From: Paenibacillus urinalis | GTDB lineage: Bacteria > Bacillota > Bacilli > Paenibacillales > Paenibacillaceae | NCBI RefSeq assembly: GCF_028747985.1 | Contig: NZ_CP118108.1 | Span: 1,307,501-1,371,500, forward strand | DNA length: 64,000 bases | Direction of reading: 5' to 3' | Shown: positions 9,639-17,464 of the stretch, piece after piece | How positions within the stretch are numbered: position 1 is the first letter of the stretch | Layout of the letters: every line of letters starts with the position of its first letter | Made by a program: the position numbers and the translations under genes | The notes under the pieces: generated by a model | The model's input: the letters and a program-made list of their open reading frames with translations, nothing else | What the model was told of the DNA's origin: nothing | Databases searched by the model: none

Positions 9639-11184
9639 AATCGGAATTGATGTGGGTGGAACGAATACGGATGCCATTTTGCTGGATGAGCATAATCAGC
9701 TTCTTCATGCGGTGAAATCTCCGACAAGCCTCGATATCGGATCAGGGATCGAAGCATCACTCAGAAGCCTGCTTGCAGAGGCGGGGATCGACAAGACCCA
9801 AATTACACATGCAATGCTGGGTACGACGCAGTGTACCAATGCGATTGTAGAGCGCAAGAAATTGGCCAAGGTTGGTGTCATCCGCTTGGGTTATCCAGCG
9901 ACTGCCTCCGTTCCTCCTTATACGGCCTGGCCGCAGGATATGATGGAGGTGTTGTCTGGCCGTTATGCCCTCGTTCAAGGCGGTTATGAATATGACGGTC
10001 AGGTGCTAGGCGAGATTAACGAAGCAGAGATTACCGCCATTCTTAAGGAATGGCAGGATCAAGTCGAAGCAATTGCAGTCATTGGCGTATTTTCTTCCAT
10101 CAAGAATGATCAGGAACTGCAGGTGCGGGACCTCATTCACAAGGCTTATGGCGAAGGCTTCCCGGTATCCTGCTCCTCCTTAATCGGCTCAGTAGGACTC
10201 ATTGAGCGTGAGAATGCAACGATTCTGAACGCTGCCTTGTGTAAGGTTATTAAGACGACCACAGAAGGGTTTGTCCATGCTCTGGCGGAGGAGGGGATTA
10301 CTGCTGCACAAGTGTTCTTGTGTCAGAATGACGGCACCCTCATGTCTATTGACTATGCGAAGCAGTTCCCTATTCTTACGATTGCCTGCGGACCGACGAA
10401 CAGCATAAGAGGCGCTTCTTATTTGGCGCAGATTAAGGACACGATGGTGCTGGATGTAGGAGGTACAACTTCGGATATTGGAGTATTGCAGGATGGGTTT
10501 CCAAGAGAATCTTCTGTAGCGGTAGAGGTTGGTGATATTCGGACGAACTTCCGGATGCCGGACATCATCTCTGTAGGACTCGGCGGCGGGAGCATTGTTC
10601 GTGTGAATGAGAGCGGTAAGATTACGGTGGGACCGGACAGTGTCGGTTACCGAATCGGTGAAGAGGCGCTTGTCTTTGGCGGCAAGACGCTGACGACGAC
10701 AGATATTGCAGTCCGGCTGGGGCTGGCCGACGTTGGTGATCCATCGCTTGTCGCTCACCTGGAAGAAGATTTTGCAAGATCCGTTCAGGCGGAAATCTCT
10801 CTGATCCTCGAGCAGGCAATTGATAAGATGAAGACCTCCTCTGACGATGTGAGGCTTGTGCTTGTCGGCGGAGGTAGTATTATTGTGCCGGACAGCATCC
10901 GCGGTGTAGCGAGTATGATCAAGGTGCCGAATGGCGGTGTTGCCAATGCGATTGGAGCATCGATTGCCCAGATCAGCGGGCAGTATGAACAGATCTATAT
11001 TTACTCCAGAGAGCCGCGCGAATTCTCGCTTCAGGATGCCCGGGAGAAAGCGGTGAACCAAGCGGTGCTCGCAGGAGCTGCAGCGGACACGATTGAATTG
11101 GTCGAAGTGGAAGAAACGCCGCTGGCTTATCACCCGGAGAATGCAACCAGGCTCCGAGTGAAGGTCGTAGGTCAGATGAGATAA
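9631..11184 (+). CDS. Hydantoinase/oxoprolinase family protein (HyuA-like)
   Basis: 517 residues. The N-terminal RIGIDVGGTNTDAILLD is the actin-like phosphate-binding motif of the HyuA N-terminal domain, followed by TTQCTNAIVERK. A second ATPase motif, LDVGGTTSDIGVL, lies near residue 273 and VLVGGGSIIVP near 408. The family performs ATP-dependent ring opening of hydantoins or 5-oxoproline. No HyuB partner is present; instead it pairs with DUF917, as in other one-subunit clusters of this family. A strong terminator follows. Confidence 0.85.
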   Translation: MYRIGIDVGGTNTDAILLDEHNQLLHAVKSPTSLDIGSGIEASLRSLLAEAGIDKTQITHAMLGTTQCTNAIVERKKLAKVGVIRLGYPATASVPPYTAWPQDMMEVLSGRYALVQGGYEYDGQVLGEINEAEITAILKEWQDQVEAIAVIGVFSSIKNDQELQVRDLIHKAYGEGFPVSCSSLIGSVGLIERENATILNAALCKVIKTTTEGFVHALAEEGITAAQVFLCQNDGTLMSIDYAKQFPILTIACGPTNSIRGASYLAQIKDTMVLDVGGTTSDIGVLQDGFPRESSVAVEVGDIRTNFRMPDIISVGLGGGSIVRVNESGKITVGPDSVGYRIGEEALVFGGKTLTTTDIAVRLGLADVGDPSLVAHLEEDFARSVQAEISLILEQAIDKMKTSSDDVRLVLVGGGSIIVPDSIRGVASMIKVPNGGVANAIGASIAQISGQYEQIYIYSREPREFSLQDAREKAVNQAVLAGAAADTIELVEVEETPLAYHPENATRLRVKVVGQMR

Positions 11185-11195
11185 AATGAAGGATG

Positions 11196-11243
11196 AGAGG
11201 TTTTTATGTGAAAGTGTAATACTTTCCATAGAAGCCTCTTTTT
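11196..11243 (+). terminator. Long terminator after the HyuA-like operon
   Basis: AGAGG..TTTATG..GAAAGT pairs with ACTTTC..CATAGAAG..CCTCT through an almost continuous stem of about 19 bp with G-T pairs and one bulge, then TTTTTT. Confidence 0.85.
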
Positions 11244-11331
11244 TATGTAAATATATGCATAAGGAAGTGAGCGTGAGATTTCGATAAATAGAATGGATTC
11301 AATACGCTCTCATCGCCGGCATTGGTTATAA

Positions 11332-11505
11332 ATGAATCTATACGGCATTACGTTGGAAGAATTGGTGCTGTTTATATCGTGCCTGGTGATCCGGACCTAT
11401 TTGCTGTACCGTAAAAATGTCGTTGTCGCTACCATCCCTTATCATCTTAGAAATAGAGTGCAGATTGGAGTTCTTCATGTATTGGACAGGAATTGTTCGA
11501 GATAA
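11332..11505 (+). CDS. Possible small membrane protein (57 aa), unrecognised
   Basis: An ATG-started frame of 57 codons sits in an otherwise empty gap of about 390 bases between the HyuA-like operon and the DUF6081-like gene. It would encode a hydrophobic N-terminal half (EELVLFISCLVIRTYLLY) followed by a basic tail (RKN, HLRNR). No convincing ribosome binding site is seen before the ATG, so it may be a remnant or chance ORF. The rest of the gap (11244-11331, 11506-11576) shows only AT-rich sequence. Confidence 0.25.
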   Translation: MNLYGITLEELVLFISCLVIRTYLLYRKNVVVATIPYHLRNRVQIGVLHVLDRNCSR

Positions 11506-11576
11506 TCCTATATACTAGAAGGGTATGGTCACTTGAGACCCCATTCACATTTATTTATAGAAAGAAGGATCGATCA

Positions 11577-12308
11577 ATGGAGCAGCAGCGTGTATTTGGA
11601 GATTTTCACTCCATTTTAGATGAAGGTAAAGTGTGGAAGATTGGAGGATTCGCTCTTCCGGACGGAACGTTCTGGGAGTACAGGGAGCCGGATGCGGTGG
11701 TCATCGTACGGAACGGAATATTATATGTACGGGCGCCGCTGAGCCGGCAGCATGACCAAGTTCAGATTCTCGATAATGCGAAGCATATGTATTATTCCGC
11801 GGAGGAAGTCGAAGTGCCGGAATCCGGTGAAGTGACCTTCGAGCTGCAGATTCGTGCGCGTACAAGAGGAACCGTTCCCGGAGATTTTTATGATGGCTAT
11901 GTATCCCTGAATTTACTGGATTTCAGTACCGGAGCCGCGCTCGACTTCTTTGCTAACAATGAGCAGTTCTGCAGTGTGTATGCCATTCTGCCGTTCCCTG
12001 GCGTGAAGGTTCCTGAATCGGACAAGACCCGTTACTTCAGCATTTTCAAAGAAGATGACGCTCACTTTAAGCCTCAGGAGTTCAACACGTATACCATTAC
12101 GTACAACCGTGCTAATGATGAAGCTGTATTCCTCGTCAATGGCCACGAGGTACGCCGTGAAACCGGCATTCCGATCAAAATGAACAAATTTACGATTGCG
12201 CTCGGCATTATGACGGAGAAGGACTTGTCTCCGGAAGGCAGCGTATCTGTGCATGGACAGACGGTCATCGCTGAGTATTCACCAGTGACCGTAACGATTA
12301 AGGAATAA
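11577..12308 (+). CDS. DUF6081-like protein, function unknown
   Basis: 243 residues from ATG 11577, chosen because AGAAAGAAGGAT lies just upstream; the open frame extends back to 11493 without a better start. No signal peptide and no membrane segment. The sequence looks like an all-beta, lectin-like sandwich (repeated strands such as VTFELQIRARTRG, AVFLVNGHEVRRE, SVSVHGQTVIAEY) and resembles proteins I remember as DUF6081; that family name is tentative. It is a single-gene unit closed by a terminator. Confidence 0.55.
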   Translation: MEQQRVFGDFHSILDEGKVWKIGGFALPDGTFWEYREPDAVVIVRNGILYVRAPLSRQHDQVQILDNAKHMYYSAEEVEVPESGEVTFELQIRARTRGTVPGDFYDGYVSLNLLDFSTGAALDFFANNEQFCSVYAILPFPGVKVPESDKTRYFSIFKEDDAHFKPQEFNTYTITYNRANDEAVFLVNGHEVRRETGIPIKMNKFTIALGIMTEKDLSPEGSVSVHGQTVIAEYSPVTVTIKE

Positions 12309-12338
12309 ACAGCGTGAGTTCCATATCGTAACCTCTTT

Positions 12339-12380
12339 AACAGCCTTTGTTCCTTTGGAACGAAAGGCTGTTTTATTTTT
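12339..12380 (+). terminator. Terminator after the DUF6081-like gene
   Basis: AACAGCCTTTGTTCC and GGAACGAAAGGCTGTT form a stem with a single bulged C and a TTT loop, followed by TTTATTTTT. Confidence 0.85.
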
Positions 12381-12409
12381 AACGGGCATGACAAGGAGAA
12401 ATATAATGT

Positions 12410-12438
12410 TTGAATTATACCCCTATAGGGTATATTAT
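12410..12438 (+). promoter_or_regulatory. ydhK promoter with CsoR-like operator in the spacer
   Basis: A -35 box TTGAAT (12410-12415) and a -10 box TATTAT (12433-12438) are 17 bases apart. The spacer is filled by the inverted repeat TATACCC-N5-GGGTATA at 12416-12434, which matches the general form of CsoR-family operators that respond to Cu(I). Repression by occlusion, relieved by copper, is the inference. Confidence 0.65.
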
Positions 12439-12474
12439 AAATGCATCAAAGACTTTAGACGAGGTGAACGAAAT

Positions 12475-13032
12475 ATGAAAAAACAATGGGCACTAATCGG
12501 AATGACAGCTATGCTCATCATGAGCGGATGTGGGAATGCTGGCGACAGCAATTCAAACGATGCTGCAGACACAGCGGCGCACGAGGATCATTCGGCCATG
12601 AATCATTCTTCGTCAGGAGAGGTTCCTGAAGGTTTGAAGGAAGCGGCAAATCCGAAATATAAGGTCGGAGACACGGCGCAGATGACTACAGACCACATGT
12701 CAGGCATGAAGGGAGCAGAAGCTAAGATTACCGGAGCCTATGATACGACCGTTTATACGGTTTCATATACACCTGTTACCGGTGGGGAGGAAGTAACGGA
12801 TCATAAGTGGGTCATCCATGAAGAAATCCAGGATGCGGGCAGCGAACCGTTTGCACCAGGCAGCGAGGTCGTGCTGCTCGCCGATCATATGGAAGGGATG
12901 AAAGGAGCAGAGGCCACGATCGATTCGGCCAAGCCCACAACCGTATATATGGTTGATTTCACTCCAACGACGGGCGGCGAGCCTGTGTCAAACCATAAAT
13001 GGGTGACGGAAGAAGAGCTGGCAGCACTGTAA
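12475..13032 (+). CDS. ydhK: YdhK-family (DUF1541) lipoprotein
   Basis: 185 residues from ATG 12475 after GAGGTGAACG; the frame upstream of it would run through the promoter and terminator. The signal peptide ends in a lipobox with Cys near 19 (IMSGC). A His/Met-rich linker (HEDHSAMNHSSS) is followed by two DUF1541 repeats, each with a DHMxGMKGAEA motif and ending in HKW. The Met/His-rich repeats and the CsoR-like operator suggest an extracytoplasmic metal (copper) role. That function is inferred, not established for the family as far as I know. Confidence 0.8.
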   Translation: MKKQWALIGMTAMLIMSGCGNAGDSNSNDAADTAAHEDHSAMNHSSSGEVPEGLKEAANPKYKVGDTAQMTTDHMSGMKGAEAKITGAYDTTVYTVSYTPVTGGEEVTDHKWVIHEEIQDAGSEPFAPGSEVVLLADHMEGMKGAEATIDSAKPTTVYMVDFTPTTGGEPVSNHKWVTEEELAAL

Positions 13033-13058
13033 ATTACCGTTTTAACGAGGATACGACA

Positions 13059-13103
13059 AATGCTTGCGATGCAGGACTTAGTCCTGAACCGCAGGCATTT
13101 TTG
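13059..13103 (+). terminator. Terminator after ydhK
   Basis: AATGCTTGCG pairs with CGCAGGCATT and, inside it, CAGGAC pairs with GTCCTG around a TTA loop; TTTTTG follows. Confidence 0.8.
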
Positions 13104-13256
13104 TTAGCAGCTCATAAAGTCTTCATATGCCTTAAAATAATGGATAATTGTCAGCGATATATGCAGCATCCTAATATCCTCTACTGTATAGCTTCACAGT
13201 TATGCGGGGAATCCTATAAAGGATAAATTTATCTAATGAAGGAGGCATGAAGCAAT

Positions 13257-13880
13257 ATGGATACACGTGAACCGGCACTGCCAGAAGCGATGAAAAATCA
13301 GTTGAATGATCAGCTGCATCTACTGATGGATGGCATCCATCGTGTACTTGGCACGATAGAGGAGAATCAGTGCTGTATTCTGAATCAATTCGAGCAGATG
13401 AATCAGCAGTTCCGGGCTATTCATACCATTGCTGCCTCTTACTACTTACGAACTTATCTTGAGCCGTTTACAGATCATTATACGACGCTGGCAACGACCG
13501 TACAGCATTTATCAGAGCGAAGACATGGAGCGCTCATTGCTATTCGAAGAAAGGACGAGATCAAACCGTTTGTCCATTCTGGCATTCCGATCAATGCGAT
13601 TCTTTCCTTTTCACTGATGGAGTCGATATTTTACCCGGGAAATCCATTGCATGACGGCGGGGTTGTCGTTGATAAGAATGTCATTCGATCCGCGGGCAAT
13701 ATTTATCCTACCGCACAGTTTTATGAAGGCGAGGAGATGCTGGGCACACGGCACCGCGCGGCCATTGGACTAACCGAACGTACAGACTGTCTTGTACTGG
13801 TCGTCTCCGAGGAGACGGGACGTGTATCCTTTGCTATTCAGGGCAAGCTGTATCCGGTTCAGCCGAGCGGCTTGCTGTAG
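13257..13880 (+). CDS. cdaS: Sporulation-type diadenylate cyclase CdaS
   Basis: 207 residues. An N-terminal helical region (about 10-75) precedes a DisA_N/DAC domain, the arrangement of CdaS (YojJ) rather than membrane-bound CdaA. The cyclase motifs are HDGG at 132-135, where many homologues have DGA, and GTRHRAA with RHR at 165-167. It makes c-di-AMP from two ATP; in Bacillus CdaS acts in the developing spore and its N-terminal helices are autoinhibitory. GGAGG at about 13241 precedes the ATG. The window also holds two c-di-AMP riboswitches (47603-48112). Confidence 0.85.
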   Translation: MDTREPALPEAMKNQLNDQLHLLMDGIHRVLGTIEENQCCILNQFEQMNQQFRAIHTIAASYYLRTYLEPFTDHYTTLATTVQHLSERRHGALIAIRRKDEIKPFVHSGIPINAILSFSLMESIFYPGNPLHDGGVVVDKNVIRSAGNIYPTAQFYEGEEMLGTRHRAAIGLTERTDCLVLVVSEETGRVSFAIQGKLYPVQPSGLL

Positions 13881-13933
13881 CAAGTGGGGAGCAGCGGATG
13901 AATGCTGTGCGATCGATGGTATCATAAAGAGCC

Positions 13934-13964
13934 TTGACAGCCCATCAGTTTAGTTATAAACTAA
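13934..13964 (+). promoter_or_regulatory. Promoter with palindromic operator ahead of the dioxygenase gene
   Basis: TTGACA (13934-13939) and TAAACT (13957-13962) are 17 bases apart. The perfect inverted repeat TTAGTT-ATA-AACTAA (13950-13964) overlaps the -10 box. Position and form fit a MarR/DUF24-type redox or quinone-sensing repressor, but which regulator binds cannot be told from this window. The remainder of the 13881-14114 gap is AT-rich leader. Confidence 0.55.
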
Positions 13965-14114
13965 TAATCATAGAAGCAGCATAACAAAACCTCTTGCTTT
14001 ACGAGAATTTATCTTAATTTTAAAATATTTTAATTAGATCATTTTCATTAAGCTTCATTTTATCAGTAATGATTTTGATCACGGCTTATCCTATTTAACT
14101 AAGGAGATGAAATT

Positions 14115-15098
14115 ATGAATCATTTAAAAGGAATCCATCACGTAACGGCAATCACCAGCAATGCGGAGAAGAACTATGAGTTCTTCACCTATGTTCTCGG
14201 CATGCGTCTCGTTAAGAAGACGGTTAACCAGGACGATATTCAGACCTATCATTTGTTCTTCGCAGATGACAAGGGGAGTGCGGGAACGGATATGACCTTC
14301 TTCGATTTCCCCGGCATTCCGCAAGGCAAGCATGGTAATGATGAAATTTACAAGACTTCATTCCGGGTGCCGAGCGATGCGGCTATTGATTATTGGGTCA
14401 AGAGATTTGACCGCCTTGGTGTCAAGCATACCGGGGTAAAAGAACAATTCGGCAAGAAGACATTGTCCTTTGTTGATTTTGATGATCAGCAGTACCAGCT
14501 GATCTCGGATGAGCATAACAAAGGAGTGGCTTCGGGGACACCTTGGCAGAATGGACCCATCCCACTGGAATATGCCATTACAGGCCTGGGACCCATCTAT
14601 ATACGTCATGCTCAGTTCGATTACATTAAAGAATTAATGGAGCGGGTACTCTTATTCAAGGAAATTGCTGCTGAAGGCTCGCTTCATTTGTTCGAGGTGG
14701 GTGAAGGAGGCAATGGAGCACAGGTTGTCGTTGAACATAATACGATGCTTCCGCCTGCACGCCAAGGGTACGGAACCGTTCATCATGCTGCATTCCGCGT
14801 AGAAGACCGTGCCGTGCTAGAAGAATGGATTGAGCGGATGTCGAGCTTCGGATTTACAACCTCAGGCTATGTAGATCGGCATTTCTTCGAATCATTATAT
14901 GCGAGAGTCACGCCGCAGCTTCTATTTGAATTTGCAACGGACGGCCCTGGTTTCATGGGAGATGAGCCTTACGAGACTTTGGGAGAGAAGCTGTCCTTGC
15001 CACCATTCCTTGAGCCGCATCGTGAACAGATTGAGCAGGATGTACGTCCGATTAATACGATGCGAAGCGATCGAGTAATTGACAAGGAATATGAATAA
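14115..15098 (+). CDS. MhqO-type ring-cleaving dioxygenase (glyoxalase/VOC superfamily)
   Basis: 327 residues in two tandem VOC modules. The first starts with GIHHVTAITSNAEKNYEFF (metal His of the HHVT strand); the second has YGTVHHAAFRVED near 220. Together with FEFATDGPGF near 270, this is the layout of extradiol ring-cleaving dioxygenases of the MhqA/MhqO/MhqE group. In Bacillus these detoxify quinones and catechols under MarR-type repressors such as MhqR. AAGGAG at about 14101-14106 gives a good start. It is a single-gene unit with its own promoter, operator and terminator. Confidence 0.85.
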   Translation: MNHLKGIHHVTAITSNAEKNYEFFTYVLGMRLVKKTVNQDDIQTYHLFFADDKGSAGTDMTFFDFPGIPQGKHGNDEIYKTSFRVPSDAAIDYWVKRFDRLGVKHTGVKEQFGKKTLSFVDFDDQQYQLISDEHNKGVASGTPWQNGPIPLEYAITGLGPIYIRHAQFDYIKELMERVLLFKEIAAEGSLHLFEVGEGGNGAQVVVEHNTMLPPARQGYGTVHHAAFRVEDRAVLEEWIERMSSFGFTTSGYVDRHFFESLYARVTPQLLFEFATDGPGFMGDEPYETLGEKLSLPPFLEPHREQIEQDVRPINTMRSDRVIDKEYE

Positions 15099-15143
15099 CG
15101 ATCGTTAACGGATACTAGCTATAGAATAATGATGCCTATAGAT

Positions 15144-15180
15144 GCCTCTTTCCTTTATCAAAAGGAAGGAGGCTTTCTTC
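15144..15180 (+). terminator. Terminator after the dioxygenase gene
   Basis: GCCTC-TTTCCTTT pairs with AAAGGAA-GGAGGC around ATCA, followed by a short T-rich tract. Confidence 0.7.
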
Positions 15181-15300
15181 TAGTTTATATTCACTAATAA
15201 TTGTCCCCTAAGGGTTCGTTGGCACAGCATGTACATATTTCCTATTTATTCGCATATATAACGAGTAGAGGAATCTTTGAGAGATAGGGGGCGGCCCTTA

Positions 15301-15582
15301 GTGGAATGGAGCGCAATATGGGAATTGATCGACCCGAGACTGTTCGGCGTCGTGGCGGCATGCTGGGTGGTAGGATATATTCTGAAGTCAACCCCATCCT
15401 TTCCGGATTGGACGATTGTGTATGTTGTTGTCGTCGTAGCCGTCGGTTTGAGTGTATGGATACTCGGTCTTTCGCCCGATTCAGTCATACAAGGCATTCT
15501 TGCAGGCGCATTTTCGGTATATGGACACCAGGTGGTGAAGCAGACAAGAAGTGCGAGGAGTGGCTCTGGTAAGAATGAGTAG
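15301..15582 (+). CDS. Orphan phage-type holin (Hol44-like), small membrane protein
   Basis: 93 residues from GTG 15301, preceded by AGGGGG at about 15285-15290; a TTG at 15277 is an alternative start. Two hydrophobic segments (about 14-32 and 37-58) flank the short loop LKSTPSFPDW. The C-terminal part GILAGAFSVYGHQVVKQ is the pattern I associate with holin superfamily V. No endolysin, tail or integrase gene is nearby, so it is either a phage remnant or a domesticated holin. Confidence 0.6.
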   Translation: MEWSAIWELIDPRLFGVVAACWVVGYILKSTPSFPDWTIVYVVVVVAVGLSVWILGLSPDSVIQGILAGAFSVYGHQVVKQTRSARSGSGKNE

Positions 15583-15661
15583 TAAATAGCAGATGGCAAA
15601 TGTCAGCGGCAAGCAGCAAACAAGGGATATGTAATCTTACTCCAGCTGGACATCAATAGAA

Positions 15662-15704
15662 AAAGCCGCAGTGATCTAGAATTACCTAGTTCACTGCGGC
15701 TTTG
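15662..15704. terminator. Bidirectional terminator between the holin and opuA operon
   Basis: AAAGCCGCAGTGA pairs with TCACTGCGGCTTT, extended by an inner CTAG/CTAG. A or T tracts flank both sides, so it can end the minus-strand opu operon as well as plus-strand transcription. Confidence 0.8.
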
Positions 15705-15715
15705 TGTTGTTTAAT

Positions 15716-17464
15716 TTACTTCAAATCCTCAATGGAATCAATATCCATGTAAGCAGGTACGGTAAGACCTGTCTTGGCACCTTCAAGGTTGATGCCCAGA
15801 TCATCAATTTGATCCTTGTATTTCTCCAGGTAAGTCGCGGAGGTAACCGGCAGCCAAGCAGCAAGGGATGCATCTACATCTCCGCTCGCCACACCCTGCC
15901 ACATCGGTCCCATTTCAACTTGCAGAGAAGTGACATTGTAGCCGAGCTTCTCCGACAGGATGTATGCGACTAGGTTGGTACTCGCAATTTCAGAATCCCA
16001 GGCTACATAGCTGAGCTTAATGGAATCACCGCTGACCGGTGATAAACCGCTGATCCATTCCTCTACTTTATCTGGATGAGCTGCAGCCCATTCCGCTGCA
16101 GCCTCCTCAGCAGAAGCGCCATCCTGAATGGCAATCATGATTTCGCCCATATCCTCAGGAGTCCACTGGAACCGATCCAGGAACTCATAGGCGGTCGGAT
16201 GGTCTTCTTGAAGTCCTTTACGCGCTACGGTATGAATTTCCTCCGCTTCACCGTAAGACTTCTTCGGATCTTCTAAGTATTTCAGATCATATTTATTAAA
16301 CATCCAGTGAGGTGTCCAGCCGGTTACAATAATCGGCTGCTCATTCTGAATGGCTCTTTCCAGCATGGCGGTCATCGCTGAACCGGAGCCTTCGACCAGT
16401 GTCCAATCCGTCAGCTCATAATCCTCAATGGCCTTATTGGTAGATGCCATAATCCCGGCACCAGGGTCAATTCCGATAATTTCGTAGTTTACTTCTTCAC
16501 CTACACCACCGCTGGCTGTTGTCCCGCCTGTAGTTGATCCGCCCACAAAGTATTGGGAGAATCCTGCAATCAGTACAATAGCTGCTGCAGCCGAACCGAT
16601 CCAGATACGCTGCTTGGAAGTAAGACGGCTCTTCTTCTTTTGCCCTGGCTTGCCGACGAGGTTCTGTGTAAATCGGTCAAGCACAATGGCAAGAACGACG
16701 ACAACAAGTCCAGCCTCAAAGCCCTTACCGATTTGAAGCTGTCCTACTGCACGGTATACTTCGGCACCAATCCCTTGCGCACCGATCATGGAAGCAATAA
16801 CGACCATAGACAGTGACAGCATGATGGTTTGATTCACACCGCTCATCAGAGTAGGCATGGCAAGCGGGAGCTGTACCTTGAACAGCTTCTGGCTAGATGT
16901 AGATCCGAATGCATCTGCAGCCTCGACCAGTTCTTTTGATACCTGACGAATCCCAAGATGGGTCATCCGAATCGTAGGCGGTATAGAGAAGATAACAGAA
17001 GCAATAACACCCGGTACAACGCCTAGACTGAAGAAGGTTACTGCCGGAAGCAGGTATACAAAGGCAGGCATCGTCTGCATCAGGTCCAGAATCGGTGTGA
17101 CGATACGCTCTATAGAGCGGCTGTATGCAGACAAAATTCCAAGCGGTACGCCGATTACAATCGATATAATACCTGAGGTCACAACAAGCCCGAGCGTATC
17201 CATGGACTGCGGCCAGTATCCCAAGTTATAGATAAGCAGGAAGCCCAGTACAGTAAACAGGGTGAGCTTCCATTTACCCAGCAAGTAAGCAAGGACCCCT
17301 ATAATGATGATAAACAGAATAGGATGTGGGAGCATAAACAGCCCTGAGAAAAATCCAACGACACTTTCAATGACGGTTGAAATGAGACGGAAGAATCCGG
17401 CAATGGATACATTCAGCCAATCGACAATGGCATCAATCCACTCCGCAATAGGTAACTTAGGCAT
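15716..17464 (-). CDS. opuAB/opuAC-like: Glycine betaine ABC transporter, permease fused to substrate-binding domain
   Basis: 582 residues. Residues about 1-275 form a ProW/OpuAB-type permease with several membrane helices and the coupling motif EAADAFGST. A further transmembrane segment (about 290-310) anchors an extracytoplasmic OpuAC-like binding domain (about 325-582) with the start NYEIIGIDPGAGIM and the aromatic-rich IIVTGWTPHWMF segment. Fusion of the two parts is known in OpuABC-type systems. It overlaps its ATPase gene by 8 bases. The complex imports compatible solutes during osmotic stress. Confidence 0.9.
   Translation of the reverse strand: MPKLPIAEWIDAIVDWLNVSIAGFFRLISTVIESVVGFFSGLFMLPHPILFIIIIGVLAYLLGKWKLTLFTVLGFLLIYNLGYWPQSMDTLGLVVTSGIISIVIGVPLGILSAYSRSIERIVTPILDLMQTMPAFVYLLPAVTFFSLGVVPGVIASVIFSIPPTIRMTHLGIRQVSKELVEAADAFGSTSSQKLFKVQLPLAMPTLMSGVNQTIMLSLSMVVIASMIGAQGIGAEVYRAVGQLQIGKGFEAGLVVVVLAIVLDRFTQNLVGKPGQKKKSRLTSKQRIWIGSAAAAIVLIAGFSQYFVGGSTTGGTTASGGVGEEVNYEIIGIDPGAGIMASTNKAIEDYELTDWTLVEGSGSAMTAMLERAIQNEQPIIVTGWTPHWMFNKYDLKYLEDPKKSYGEAEEIHTVARKGLQEDHPTAYEFLDRFQWTPEDMGEIMIAIQDGASAEEAAAEWAAAHPDKVEEWISGLSPVSGDSIKLSYVAWDSEIASTNLVAYILSEKLGYNVTSLQVEMGPMWQGVASGDVDASLAAWLPVTSATYLEKYKDQIDDLGINLEGAKTGLTVPAYMDIDSIEDLK

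Noticed and set aside
10189..11229. 346-codon antisense ORF across the HyuA-like gene
   Set aside because: Shadow of a strongly coding plus-strand gene; no domain, His/Arg-rich composition typical of antisense frames. The same holds for 26495-27637, 37890-38444 and 36908-37621.
12999..13226. 75-codon ORF after ydhK
   Set aside because: Overlaps the ydhK end and its terminator, no ribosome binding site, no recognisable protein.
15204..15228. CCCCTAAGGGTTCGTTGG resembling the start of the tRNA-tail core
   Set aside because: Only the hairpin-forming first part agrees; the rest of the core and any tRNA are absent, so chance or a very old remnant.
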